Shown: piece by piece, positions 14,039-21,478 of the stretch
How positions within the stretch are numbered: the stretch's first letter is position 1
Layout: every line of letters begins with the position of its first letter
Source of the DNA: a virus
Length of the DNA stretch: 42,872 bases
Strand: one strand, 5' to 3'
Virus record (IMG/VR): IMGVR_UViG_3300050821_001351
Span: 1 to 42,872 of that record
Notes under the pieces: generated by a model
What the model was told of the DNA's origin: nothing
Databases searched by the model: none
The model's input: the letters and a program-made list of their open reading frames with translations, nothing else
Translations under genes and position numbers: made by a program

Positions 14039-14196
14039 TGGATGCCGTTAAGCAGGGTCTTCTATATGGAGTAATAGCAGGCTGTAGCGTAGCTAGTTTC
14101 GTAGCTGTAATATCCGTCATGTACCTCACCATACAATTAATTGATCGCATCTCTGGGGGAGACAACTTTGAGCACGACCGTAGCAAGCCAGAATAA
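14035..14196 (+). CDS. Small single-span membrane protein
   Basis: 53 residues from ATG 14035 (or the ATG at 14038). One hydrophobic span at about 9-36, then a charged tail (RISGGDNFEHDRSKPE). The last 29 bases overlap the start of the GT9-like gene in another frame. Paired with the preceding two-span protein; holin, spanin or anti-host roles are possible. Confidence 0.6.
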   Translation: MMDAVKQGLLYGVIAGCSVASFVAVISVMYLTIQLIDRISGGDNFEHDRSKPE

Positions 14197-15253
14197 ACAA
14201 GTTACGTTTGAACAGGTAAAGACTGAATATTTTCCTGAATGGTGCTTTAGGCCAAAAACTATAATGGCCCCATTCCGTATGAACTTTATATTCCTTAACG
14301 GCGGCATGGGCGATTACGCGGCGTGGCAAAGAAGTATAGAATGGCTGTGTGAGAAGGCGACTTGGATACACGGCGCGTTAATTGTGCCTACATATTTTGT
14401 CGAGTTTGCAGAACACTTCATTGGTAAACATAAGCATTGGACCGTATGTGACTATAAAAGTCTAGAACAAATACCAAAGGTAAATGAGCTACCGTTTCGT
14501 GGCCCAGTTGAGTTGCAACGCGAATCATTGAATGCTACCGGAGCACATCTAGCAACTTGTGGCTGGGTTTACTTTACAAACAAAGAAAAAGCGCCACCTG
14601 GTTACGAATACTATTCTCAGTTCGAACAGTCATATTTAGATGGGATGGAATTACCAGATGAGGCTAAGGGATTAGAACAAGGTAAATACGCAATATTTAC
14701 AACAGGGATGACTACCGATAGCCGTAAAGTTCCACCGGGTGGATGGGTTCCCATTATCCAGCATGTTATTGATAAGGGATTGACGCCTGTATTCTTAGGC
14801 AAGGATACAATGATTACTGGCAATGCACTTAACATTCACACTAGTTTCGACCCATCAATTGACTTCACTAAAGGTATTGACCTGCGTAATAAAACTTCAA
14901 TGTTACAGGCGGCATCCATCATGAGTCGTGCTGCCTTTGTAATTGGTCACGACAACGGCTTACTCCATTTAGCTGGATGCACTGAAGTACCAATTATTTT
15001 CGGATATAACATCGCGCTCCCCGAACACCGAGAACCATTGCGCAAGGTTAAGAAAACCTATAACGTGGTTTTAAATCAAAAAGAATTGGCCTGTTATGGA
15101 TGTCAAAGTGAATTTAACTTTTTGATAAACTTTAACTTCCGCAAGTGCCTGTACGATGATCTTGCGTGTATGTCTAAGTTGTTTAGTAATGGTGGGGATA
15201 AATGGAAACAAAAGATAGATCTAGTTTTAGCAGGAAAACCGGACGTTCGCTAG
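14168..15253 (+). CDS. Glycosyltransferase family 9-like protein
   Basis: 361 residues from TTG 14168, chosen because GGGGGAG lies 6 bases upstream. NFIFLNGGMGDYAAW (39-53) is the N-terminal loop of GT-B enzymes. FVIGHDNGLLHLAGC (257-271) is the donor-binding motif of heptosyltransferase-type GT9 proteins. Four C-terminal cysteines (CYGC near 315, then two more) may bind metal. Roles could be modification of phage DNA, virion or host surface sugars. The HNH gene at 15202 overlaps its 3' end by 52 bases. Confidence 0.7.
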   Translation: MSTTVASQNKQVTFEQVKTEYFPEWCFRPKTIMAPFRMNFIFLNGGMGDYAAWQRSIEWLCEKATWIHGALIVPTYFVEFAEHFIGKHKHWTVCDYKSLEQIPKVNELPFRGPVELQRESLNATGAHLATCGWVYFTNKEKAPPGYEYYSQFEQSYLDGMELPDEAKGLEQGKYAIFTTGMTTDSRKVPPGGWVPIIQHVIDKGLTPVFLGKDTMITGNALNIHTSFDPSIDFTKGIDLRNKTSMLQAASIMSRAAFVIGHDNGLLHLAGCTEVPIIFGYNIALPEHREPLRKVKKTYNVVLNQKELACYGCQSEFNFLINFNFRKCLYDDLACMSKLFSNGGDKWKQKIDLVLAGKPDVR

Positions 15254-15735
15254 AAGAAAAGTTCTTTGAGCGCGTAAAGAGCCGCCCAGCTAATAAATGC
15301 CATGAATGGCAAGGTGCCTTCTATTTAAATGGCTATGGCTGTATCTGGTGGAAGTTTGGTAAAGAGCGCAAGAAAATAGGTGCTCATCAAGCCGCATGGA
15401 TTTTAGAGAATGGTCCAATACCAAAACGTAAAGTGCGAATATGTGTTTGCCACAAGTGCGACAACCGCTCATGTGTTAATCCAAAACACCTTTTCCTAGG
15501 TACAAACAAAGAAAACACTCAAGACTGCATACGCAAAGGCCGTATGACTGGGCCCCCAATTAAGCCGAACTGTCCTTTAGGGCATCGCAAAGAACTTCGC
15601 AATGGAGTGATGGTCTGTCGTCCATGTGAATATTTACGCAGTGTCATTCGTAAATCTGACCCTGAGTATAGAAAGCAACGAATAATCTGGGCAAAACGTA
15701 GAAAGCAGGAGCGATGCGCGAAATCCATGAATTAG
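15202..15735 (+). CDS. HNH endonuclease with C-terminal zinc ribbon
   Basis: 177 residues. CHEWQGAFYLNGYG (33-46) and CHKCDNRSCVNPKHLFLG (83-100) form the HNH_3 core, then NKENTQDCIRKGR. Unlike the other two HNH proteins, the C-terminus is CPLGH...CRPCEY, a zinc ribbon, followed by a very basic helix. It starts inside the 3' end of the GT9-like gene (52-base overlap), an unusual position that suggests insertion with replacement of the host gene's end. Confidence 0.88.
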   Translation: METKDRSSFSRKTGRSLEEKFFERVKSRPANKCHEWQGAFYLNGYGCIWWKFGKERKKIGAHQAAWILENGPIPKRKVRICVCHKCDNRSCVNPKHLFLGTNKENTQDCIRKGRMTGPPIKPNCPLGHRKELRNGVMVCRPCEYLRSVIRKSDPEYRKQRIIWAKRRKQERCAKSMN

Positions 15736-15917
15736 CAGATAGTGAACTCGTAAACTCGGCCCTAGATTTGTTTTACGATCTTAATGACAAGAGCCAACAG
15801 AGCAAATTGAAGGCTCAGGAAAACATGGACAAGCTTGGTGATATCTTGCAGGAATTGCATGAGCGCCTGAATATCAGGCCGGTACTTAAACCGCACCAGA
15901 GATTAATGGTCCCGTAG
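15714..15917 (+). CDS. Hypothetical helical protein
   Basis: 67 residues, AGGAG 3-4 bases before ATG 15714. It overlaps the HNH gene by 22 bases and, convergently, the endolysin 3' end by 32 bases. Sequence is helical (QENMDKLGDILQELHERLN). No family. Confidence 0.65.
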   Translation: MREIHELADSELVNSALDLFYDLNDKSQQSKLKAQENMDKLGDILQELHERLNIRPVLKPHQRLMVP

Positions 15918-16512
15918 CTAGTTCCTTAAGCTGGTCTAGCGTTCCATTAAACAAGTTATTATCTGTGCCAGTGCCATTCCATTGCCAGAATTCCCATGAA
16001 TGCCATGGGAGCGGTACGAGTGGGCACTTAGGTCCGTAGTGAGCTACCCATAATCCAAAGCGCATAAACTGTGGGTCTAGAGCCAATGCAGTTAAGAAAT
16101 AGGGACCACCGTAAATCAATGGCGTCTTACCAGTTAATGCCTCAACGGAGTGTAGAAACTGTAATCCATTCTCACGGTCTAACTGAGTTGCAGTACCATC
16201 TGTAACCTCCCAGTCCATTACACAAGGCAAGTCCTCTGGACCTAACTTCCCAACCTTGTCTGCAAAGGTACGGGCCTGTTCCAATGGATTAACTGCTGCT
16301 CTAAAGAAGTGATAGGCTCCAGTAATAAGCCCGGCTTTCTTAGCATTAGGCCAGTGGCTATCAAACGAGATATCAGTACCCACACCTTCGCTAGCCTTTA
16401 TAAAGCAGAACGCATTACCGGCTGCCTTGAGACCTGTAAAATCAACGGTAGGTTGCCAGTGCGAAATATCAAATCCCTTAATTGTAGTTCCAGTTGCGCA
16501 TACTGTAATCAT
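15886..16512 (-). CDS. Endolysin, GH25 lysozyme (muramidase)
   Basis: 208 residues from ATG 16512, with AAAGGTGG upstream; a longer reading to 16584 is unsupported. GFDISHWQ (13-20), FIKASEG (37-43), GAYHFF (65-70) and CVMDWEV (97-103, catalytic Asp100/Glu102) are the ordered GH25 motifs. It cleaves the MurNAc-GlcNAc bond of peptidoglycan. There is no signal peptide or cell-wall-binding repeat, so export needs a holin. It is the last gene of a leftward cassette and overlaps the lipoprotein gene as ATGA. Confidence 0.93.
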   Translation of the reverse strand: MITVCATGTTIKGFDISHWQPTVDFTGLKAAGNAFCFIKASEGVGTDISFDSHWPNAKKAGLITGAYHFFRAAVNPLEQARTFADKVGKLGPEDLPCVMDWEVTDGTATQLDRENGLQFLHSVEALTGKTPLIYGGPYFLTALALDPQFMRFGLWVAHYGPKCPLVPLPWHSWEFWQWNGTGTDNNLFNGTLDQLKELATGPLISGAV

Positions 16513-16880
16513 GGTGCCACCTTTATAGCTGCGATGTTTGCAAAGAGTGTGTTGAGTGCTGCCTTCGTATTGTAGGAGCAACAATTACATACACTACACA
16601 ATTGTTCTATGGCAATTTTATAGTCTCCAAATGAGGAGACTGAAGTGCAAATTAATGGCTGCGTAAGTAGTAAGTGCTGCCATTGTGCAGGCGTAAGGTC
16701 TACAGTTGTAACTGCTGCCAGCGTGTGAAATTCTGCTGCGCCAACTGCTCCCTTATTTCCATATATAATCTGATCTGTGATTGTGACTTTGTTACAGGAA
16801 CTAAGGACTAGCACTGCCATCGTAATTAATGAGACCAGCATAGGCACTATCAAGAGCTGTAGATGCTGCGCTGATTGCAT
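16509..16880 (-). CDS. Phage lipoprotein (possible outer spanin)
   Basis: Read from ATG 16880 (GGAG upstream) it has 123 residues; ATG 16841 is an alternative start. A hydrophobic stretch ends in the lipobox LSSC (Cys29), predicting cleavage and lipidation. The mature part has four or five cysteines, including CSVCNCC. Its place directly before the endolysin suits an outer-membrane spanin subunit, but the proline-rich o-spanin look is absent, so this is tentative. It overlaps the upstream gene by 80 bases. Confidence 0.65.
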   Translation of the reverse strand: MQSAQHLQLLIVPMLVSLITMAVLVLSSCNKVTITDQIIYGNKGAVGAAEFHTLAAVTTVDLTPAQWQHLLLTQPLICTSVSSFGDYKIAIEQLCSVCNCCSYNTKAALNTLFANIAAIKVAP

Positions 16881-17184
16881 TGGGGTCTCCACTGGCTATT
16901 GCCGTTTGTAGATAGCTAAAAGTCTGACTGGCTACTGACTCCTCTGAATTAACCTGGATATCAATTACCAATTTCGTAACTGCATCTGCAGTGTAAGTAT
17001 AGAAATAGCCCTCAACATAGCTAAGGGCCCATCCAAATACGGTACTGATAATTGGTAATCCTAAGAACGGCACCTCTGCAGTAATGGCGGCCTGTATCGC
17101 AACCTCGCCACCTTGTAGAGCAGCAGAGATTGCCGAGTTAACAATGGTGGAGATTGGATTAACGGTAACAGGTGTAGTTGCCAT
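16801..17184 (-). CDS. Lysis-cassette protein of unknown role
   Basis: 127 residues. Long Ala/Ile/Val-rich helices with one moderately hydrophobic span (FLGLPIISTVFGWALSYVEG, about 40-59). It starts in a TAATG overlap with the upstream gene. The position suggests a holin or other lysis helper; the sequence does not decide. Confidence 0.65.
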   Translation of the reverse strand: MATTPVTVNPISTIVNSAISAALQGGEVAIQAAITAEVPFLGLPIISTVFGWALSYVEGYFYTYTADAVTKLVIDIQVNSEESVASQTFSYLQTAIASGDPNAISAASTALDSAYAGLINYDGSASP

Positions 17185-17435
17185 TATGCGGGCAGTACGC
17201 CAAGAAGCGCTGCGAGTTCCGTTAACCCAGCTTTAACAGCTGCATTGGTAGAGGCTGCTGCCCATGCATTCACAAGTACAATGGTGGACAGATTAGCTTG
17301 CATAGTGCCGGCAATGCTAAGGCCTGCGATGGGTGCGAATTGCACAGTCAGTGGAAAACTAAGAACACCAGCAGACTCAGTTACTTTTAAATCTGCAACA
17401 GTACCCATCGGGACATCAATGATAGTAGTAGACAC
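17184..17435 (-). CDS. Lysis-cassette hypothetical protein
   Basis: 83 residues from GTG 17435, AAGGAG upstream. Ala/Val/Leu-rich and weakly hydrophobic, ending LTELAALLGVLPA, with beta-like segments (LSFPLTVQFAPIAG). No clear membrane helix. Coupled to the next gene by TAATG. Confidence 0.65.
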   Translation of the reverse strand: MSTTIIDVPMGTVADLKVTESAGVLSFPLTVQFAPIAGLSIAGTMQANLSTIVLVNAWAAASTNAAVKAGLTELAALLGVLPA

Positions 17436-17436
17436 G

Positions 17437-17700
17437 TTATTTCTCCTTAGTAATTGTTAAAAGCACATTCTCAATCTTATCAACACGAGTGACTACACTG
17501 GCAAGCATAGATCGTGTTGCGCTTAAGTCCTCTTTCAATACCGACACTAGCTCTGCAATCTGAGACTTAATCTCTTTGCGGACTTGCGATGCGTGGATGT
17601 AAGACGCAACAGCAAATATTGTGCAGGTCCTGGTAAAGTCCGATGATGCGGCGTCGCTCATGAAACTTTTTAGAGCATCTGTATTCAATAATTCCAACAC
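17437..17700 (-). CDS. Lysis-cassette coiled-coil protein
   Basis: 87 residues from GTG 17700 with GGAG 7 bases upstream. A weak hydrophobic segment (CTIFAVASYIHA) is followed by a long coiled coil (VRKEIKSQIAELVSVLKEDL; SVVTRVDKIENVLLTI). This membrane-then-coil order is that of inner spanins, but the hydrophobic part is weak. First gene of the leftward cassette. Confidence 0.6.
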   Translation of the reverse strand: MLELLNTDALKSFMSDAASSDFTRTCTIFAVASYIHASQVRKEIKSQIAELVSVLKEDLSATRSMLASVVTRVDKIENVLLTITKEK

Positions 17701-17829
17701 GATGTCTCCAGTTTGTTAAAGTTAATTGCGCAAAGCGCACTACTTTAATTGAAACTTTTAATTGCACGTTTGTACAGTCCGGTTTAACCATATCTACGCG
17801 AACACAACTTAGGGGATGGGGAATCAACT
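17701..17829. promoter_or_regulatory. Divergent control region with three TTAATTG boxes
   Basis: It lies between the leftward lysis cassette and the rightward DNA-metabolism block. TTAATTG occurs at 17722-17728, 17745-17751 and 17758-17764, and a small GCGC-AAA-GCGC dyad sits at 17728-17738. This looks like an operator cluster. No clear sigma-70 promoter was placed. Confidence 0.4.
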
Positions 17830-18864
17830 TTGAACAATCGAATACTTCCGGACTTTAGCCAAAGTCCTAGGGCAGTCATTACTGACGCGCCTGCTAAGCA
17901 AATGCTAACTGTAGAGCGTGACGGTAACCAAACGCTGGTCCGAATAAACAGCAGCTCGCTATCACTGCTACAGACATGCGCTCGTAAGTCCTTCTACACT
18001 TTGAAGCAGGGCTGGCGGGCTAAGTCTAGCTCACCACCATTAATCTTTGGGACTGCGGTTCACAAGGCGCTAGAGGTATTCTATTCGCACCCTAAAGCTG
18101 AGCGCACCATACCTGATAATTTTGAGAAATACGCTGACCTTATGGCTCACGGGCATGAAGCGCCTGAGCCACATTTCTTATACGATGCGATTGCGGCCTT
18201 TATTACTACAGCCCAGCCACTTGCAATGCTTCCAGATACTGACAAGCGCAGCATCGCATCAGGGGTCTGGATGCTTGGGCACTACTTCAAAATATACCTT
18301 CACGATGCCTATGTAATTTATTCGGATGAACAGGGCCCATTTACTGAGCGTACGTTCTCGGTGCCATTGATAGAAGGCACAGGCCTTAAGATCGAGCTAT
18401 TCGGGACCATAGACGTAATCCTGCGCAATGAAGTAACGGGAGACTTGCTCCCCGGAGACCATAAAACTTCATCACAGATGGGAAACGACTTCTTGAGTCG
18501 TATTAAGCCCAACCATCAGATTAGCGGGTATTTATTCGGCGCTCGCAAAGCCTATGGAATGGACACCAGTAACTTTCTAATTAACGGATTAATGGTGAAA
18601 GCTAAACCGCTTACTGCGCGTGGCGGACCGCCTACCTTTACACGTCAAATTACTAATCGCACTGAGCAGGATTTCGAAGAGTTTGCAGATGCTGTGGACT
18701 GGGCTGTGCGCAGCTACTTGGCTTGGGATAAGGCTGATACTTGGCCAATTGGTAATGTAGATGCATGCTCGCAATGGGGTGGTTGTTCGTACCTTGATGT
18801 GTGTGGACAGCCTAATGAATTGCGCGAAAATATTTTAGACGGCAAATACACGAGAGGAAACTAA
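17830..18864 (+). CDS. Cas4/RecB-like PD-(D/E)XK exonuclease with Fe-S cysteines
   Basis: 344 residues from TTG 17830, GGGG upstream. Cys50 (SLLQTCARK) and C-terminal Cys313, 319 and 325 (CSQWGGCSYLDVC) match the four-cysteine iron-sulphur clasp of Cas4/AddB nucleases. GTAVHKALE (74-82, His78), Asp195 in GTIDVIL and GDHK (210-212) form the nuclease core. It probably trims DNA ends for recombination or replication. It overlaps the Sak4-like gene by one base (TAATG). Confidence 0.88.
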   Translation: MNNRILPDFSQSPRAVITDAPAKQMLTVERDGNQTLVRINSSSLSLLQTCARKSFYTLKQGWRAKSSSPPLIFGTAVHKALEVFYSHPKAERTIPDNFEKYADLMAHGHEAPEPHFLYDAIAAFITTAQPLAMLPDTDKRSIASGVWMLGHYFKIYLHDAYVIYSDEQGPFTERTFSVPLIEGTGLKIELFGTIDVILRNEVTGDLLPGDHKTSSQMGNDFLSRIKPNHQISGYLFGARKAYGMDTSNFLINGLMVKAKPLTARGGPPTFTRQITNRTEQDFEEFADAVDWAVRSYLAWDKADTWPIGNVDACSQWGGCSYLDVCGQPNELRENILDGKYTRGN

Positions 18865-19598
18865 TGGCTAAGTTAAGTGATCTACGCTCTGAGGGAAATC
18901 TTAAACTACTGCTATACGGAGATAGTGGTGCAGGCAAGACCAGCTTCCTGGCTGGAATGCCCGGCCCTGTTCACGTTGCGGACTTTGATGGTAAGATGCT
19001 GAGTGCTGCTGAGTTTCTACGGCATACTAATGCTGCGCAATTAGTTAACGTTAGTTATGAGAACTATAGCGCTATGTCTGGACCACGCATGGCCGCTGAT
19101 CAGTTTAACTTTGATATGGGCCAAGCCAAGAAGACTAAACCATTTCCATATAAGACACTATGTCTTGACTCGTTAACTACGTTTAATGATGCTTCCATGC
19201 AGTATTTGATTAAGGCTAACCCTGGTGTGATTAAGAGGGTTAGTACGCAAGGTGTGCAACTGCCGGTGCTCCAGGACTTTGGCATGGCTCGCATCTGGTT
19301 CAAGGCTGTGATTGGTGAGCTATTGTCGTTGCCATGTAATGTTGTAGTGACGGCGCATATTCAGGTTGAGAAGGATGAGGCTACGGGTCGCATACTTCGC
19401 ACTCCAATGATGACTGGTAAGTTAGCTAAGGAATTGCCAATATATTTTGGAGAAGTATGGCGCTGCTACCGGGATGATAAGGGTGAGCATTGGGCACAGA
19501 CACAGACTGATTCACAATATACGTGTCGTAGTCAGATACCTGGGTTACCTAACCCTGTTAAATTAGATTGGGCTGAGATTAACAAATACATTAAATAG
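18864..19598 (+). CDS. Sak4-like RecA-fold ATPase
   Basis: 244 residues. Walker A GDSGAGKT (19-26), Walker B TLCLDS (97-102), and a later strand VVVTAHIQ with the sensor-like position of AAA_24/Sak4 proteins. Such proteins promote single-strand annealing or strand exchange in phage recombination. Next to a Cas4-like nuclease and a DUF669-like protein it forms a recombination module. Confidence 0.85.
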   Translation: MAKLSDLRSEGNLKLLLYGDSGAGKTSFLAGMPGPVHVADFDGKMLSAAEFLRHTNAAQLVNVSYENYSAMSGPRMAADQFNFDMGQAKKTKPFPYKTLCLDSLTTFNDASMQYLIKANPGVIKRVSTQGVQLPVLQDFGMARIWFKAVIGELLSLPCNVVVTAHIQVEKDEATGRILRTPMMTGKLAKELPIYFGEVWRCYRDDKGEHWAQTQTDSQYTCRSQIPGLPNPVKLDWAEINKYIK

Positions 19599-19607
19599 GA
19601 GATGTAT

Positions 19608-19817
19608 ATGAGACCATTTGAACGAATAACTTATACTGAGGATGAGCGCGATAAGTCTAAATGGATGTGGACTGAGTTTTCAGTGTTCTGGGATAAGATA
19701 CGAGACGATGTGCCGGAAGGTCCTGAGAAAACATTGTGTTTGCGCAAATTGCAAGAAGCACTTTATTATTTTGAAATAGCACATACTAATCATTGTAAAC
19801 AAGAAAGGTCTAAATAA
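19608..19817 (+). CDS. Acb2/Tad1-hairpin-like small protein (candidate anti-defence)
   Basis: 69 residues from ATG 19608, with AGGAG 6 bases upstream (ATG 19602 abuts the ribosome site). Residues 22-62 form a helical hairpin whose turn and second helix read VPEGPEKTLCLRKLQEAL. This matches the P-x-G/S-x-E-x-S/T-x-A/C-L-x-x-L-x-E-A pattern of Acb2/Tad1 hairpin proteins. Characterised members sequester cyclic-nucleotide or ADP-ribose signals of CBASS and Thoeris. The match is by eye; ligand residues were not verified. Confidence 0.6.
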   Translation: MRPFERITYTEDERDKSKWMWTEFSVFWDKIRDDVPEGPEKTLCLRKLQEALYYFEIAHTNHCKQERSK

Positions 19818-19818
19818 T

Positions 19819-20091
19819 ATGACAGCGACTAGAATTTATAAGGTGACTGAGACCGTAGAAACTGTATTGACTCGTGGAGCACAGTTTAAGGTGCATCTTG
19901 TTGATGCTAGCTCTGCTGCGCAGGCTATTAGATATTGTGCGCGCAATGCATATACCGCTAAGGCTGCGACGCCTAAGGACATCGCAGAACTTATGAAAGC
20001 TGGGTATTCAGTTGCCTCAGCTATTGAGCCAGAGATTGAGGCCAATGTGGCCACAACTAAACAACAAACACATACAACACATACAAACTAA
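19819..20091 (+). CDS. Hypothetical protein
   Basis: 90 residues, AAAGG upstream. The beta-strand-rich start (IYKVTETVETVLTR, FKVHLVDA) and the Ala-rich helices after it resemble small phage proteins of unknown role that appear near recombination genes. It ends in a Thr/His-rich tail. Confidence 0.75.
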   Translation: MTATRIYKVTETVETVLTRGAQFKVHLVDASSAAQAIRYCARNAYTAKAATPKDIAELMKAGYSVASAIEPEIEANVATTKQQTHTTHTN

Positions 20092-20103
20092 TAAGGAGTA
20101 CGT

Positions 20104-20505
20104 ATGCAACAAGATACCGGATGTTTGGTTACCCCAAACTTTAGCGAAGTAACAGACAAGGTAGGTCCTGGCATTTACAAGGCCCGCATTATTGATTCTA
20201 AGGTAGATACTTGGGCTGGTCGTGATGGTAAGCCGAACACTACCTATATTGGCTGGACGCTTGAGACGTTTGGAGAGACTGAGGACAAGAATAATGGACG
20301 GCGCATATTCCACAATACACCTATTGAGGGCAAGGGAGCATTCCGGCTACAGGACTTCTACCGGGCCGCTACTGGATTGGAATGCACTGGTGAGTTTGAC
20401 CGCACTATGCTTCATGGTACTGAGGTTGAGTTAACAATAGCTCCACAAGCCGCAAAACCCGAATACAATGAAGTAAAGGCTGTTAAGCCAATTCGTAATC
20501 ACTAA
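20104..20505 (+). CDS. DUF669-like protein (probable recombination or ssDNA-binding factor)
   Basis: 133 residues with AAGGAG upstream. The layout matches DUF669-type phage proteins: PGIYKARIIDSKVDTW, GRDGKPNTTYIGWTLE, RRIFHNTP and GTEVELTI at the end. These proteins regularly accompany Sak-type annealing or ATPase genes and are thought to bind DNA. It sits four genes from the Cas4-like nuclease and directly before the structured RNA. Confidence 0.7.
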   Translation: MQQDTGCLVTPNFSEVTDKVGPGIYKARIIDSKVDTWAGRDGKPNTTYIGWTLETFGETEDKNNGRRIFHNTPIEGKGAFRLQDFYRAATGLECTGEFDRTMLHGTEVELTIAPQAAKPEYNEVKAVKPIRNH

Positions 20506-20516
20506 GACACCGCAAC

Positions 20517-20589
20517 CCGCCTAGGACTATGTAAAGCTAAACCTCATCTCGTGTTCGCACATCTTGACTGGTTTAGTAGTTCTAGGCGG
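20517..20589 (+). ncRNA. Long intergenic RNA hairpin structure
   Basis: Arms 20517-20529 (CCGCCTAGGACTA) and 20577-20589 (TAGTTCTAGGCGG) pair over 13 bp, with one G-U wobble that is valid only on the plus strand. A 7-base bulge (20530-20536) follows, then CTAAACC/GGTTTAG (20537-20543, 20570-20576). An inner GTG-TTCG-CAC stem-loop sits at 20551-20560. It lies in the gap between the DUF669-like gene and the gene at 20642. A riboregulator, processing site or attenuator is possible; no known class is recognised. Confidence 0.6.
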
Positions 20590-20641
20590 TTCCCTACAAT
20601 ACAACTTGATTTATCATTACGGCTCGGGGGAGCATTTAACG

Positions 20642-21028
20642 ATGGAGCAACATCCTATTCTAAGTATGGAATATAGTTCTAAGGCAGTGAAGCCTGAGAG
20701 GCAGCTATGGGCTGCAGTTATACTAACTGCGCTTGAGGAGTATGAGAGCTGGTGTAGGTCTAGTGAGAAGCACTGGCGAGAGTGGAACCAACCGGCTCCG
20801 CGCTCCTACTGGATGGAAATCTTAGACATTAGAAGGCACTGTACACACCGTTGGTTTGGTGTGGTATGTGCTCTTGCCGATATTGAGCATGAGTGGATTA
20901 TAGACCGGCTACAAGAGATAGACCGTGAGTACTGCATTAATTCTATCCCGTTTGATCAGGGTGGCGAAATTCTATCCATATGGCAGAAGCGCGCTCTAAA
21001 CAAGAAACAACTGAAGGTCATAAATTAA
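20642..21028 (+). CDS. Hypothetical protein
   Basis: 128 residues from ATG 20642, GGGGGAG about 10 bases upstream. A reading from TTG 20564 would run through the structured RNA and is unlikely. It is rich in Trp, Glu and Arg (ESWCRSSEKHWREWNQPAP), with an EIxxxH-like pattern but no clear motif. It ends one base before the RusA gene. Confidence 0.75.
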   Translation: MEQHPILSMEYSSKAVKPERQLWAAVILTALEEYESWCRSSEKHWREWNQPAPRSYWMEILDIRRHCTHRWFGVVCALADIEHEWIIDRLQEIDREYCINSIPFDQGGEILSIWQKRALNKKQLKVIN

Positions 21029-21478
21029 ATGGACCGACTACAATCGTTTACTATTAATGGGTTTCCTATGCCTCCGTCTGTTAACCAACTGTATGCATGG
21101 TCTCCGCGTGCTGGGCGTATGGTTAAGTCTAAACTGTGCGGGGCCTACGAGCGCACAGTTGGTAAGTGGATACTTACTAATGGTAGCCAGCTAGAACAAC
21201 TGCGCTTGTTTACTAAGGACCTTGGAGCATATGTGTTTGATGTGGACGCTATGTTCTATATGGAGCGCAAGGCCATCATATGTAAGGACGGTAAGCCTAA
21301 GAAGAATGATACGAGCAATAGGATTAAGGCACTGCACGATGTGCTGAGTAGCATTGTGGGAGTGGATGATAGCTACTTCTGGTCGCTGTCTGCAGATAAG
21401 CAGGTACTACCACTTACGTATACTAAGCCGTATGTGGATATAACATTTAAACTACGCAACATTGAGGAGTTAGTATGA
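21029..21478 (+). CDS. rusA: RusA-family Holliday junction resolvase
   Basis: 149 residues. The RusA signature is present as NDTSNRIKALHDVL (93-106; Asp94, Asn97, Lys100, Asp104), followed by the metal-binding pair VDDSYFW (Asp113/114). The N-terminal PMPPSVNQLY fits the substrate loop. It resolves branched DNA before packaging. It overlaps the next gene as ATGA. Confidence 0.9.
   Translation: MDRLQSFTINGFPMPPSVNQLYAWSPRAGRMVKSKLCGAYERTVGKWILTNGSQLEQLRLFTKDLGAYVFDVDAMFYMERKAIICKDGKPKKNDTSNRIKALHDVLSSIVGVDDSYFWSLSADKQVLPLTYTKPYVDITFKLRNIEELV

Noticed and set aside
16513-16584. N-terminal extension of the endolysin
   Set aside because: It lies upstream of the AAAGGTGG ribosome site and overlaps the lipoprotein gene; the GH25 domain begins after ATG 16512.
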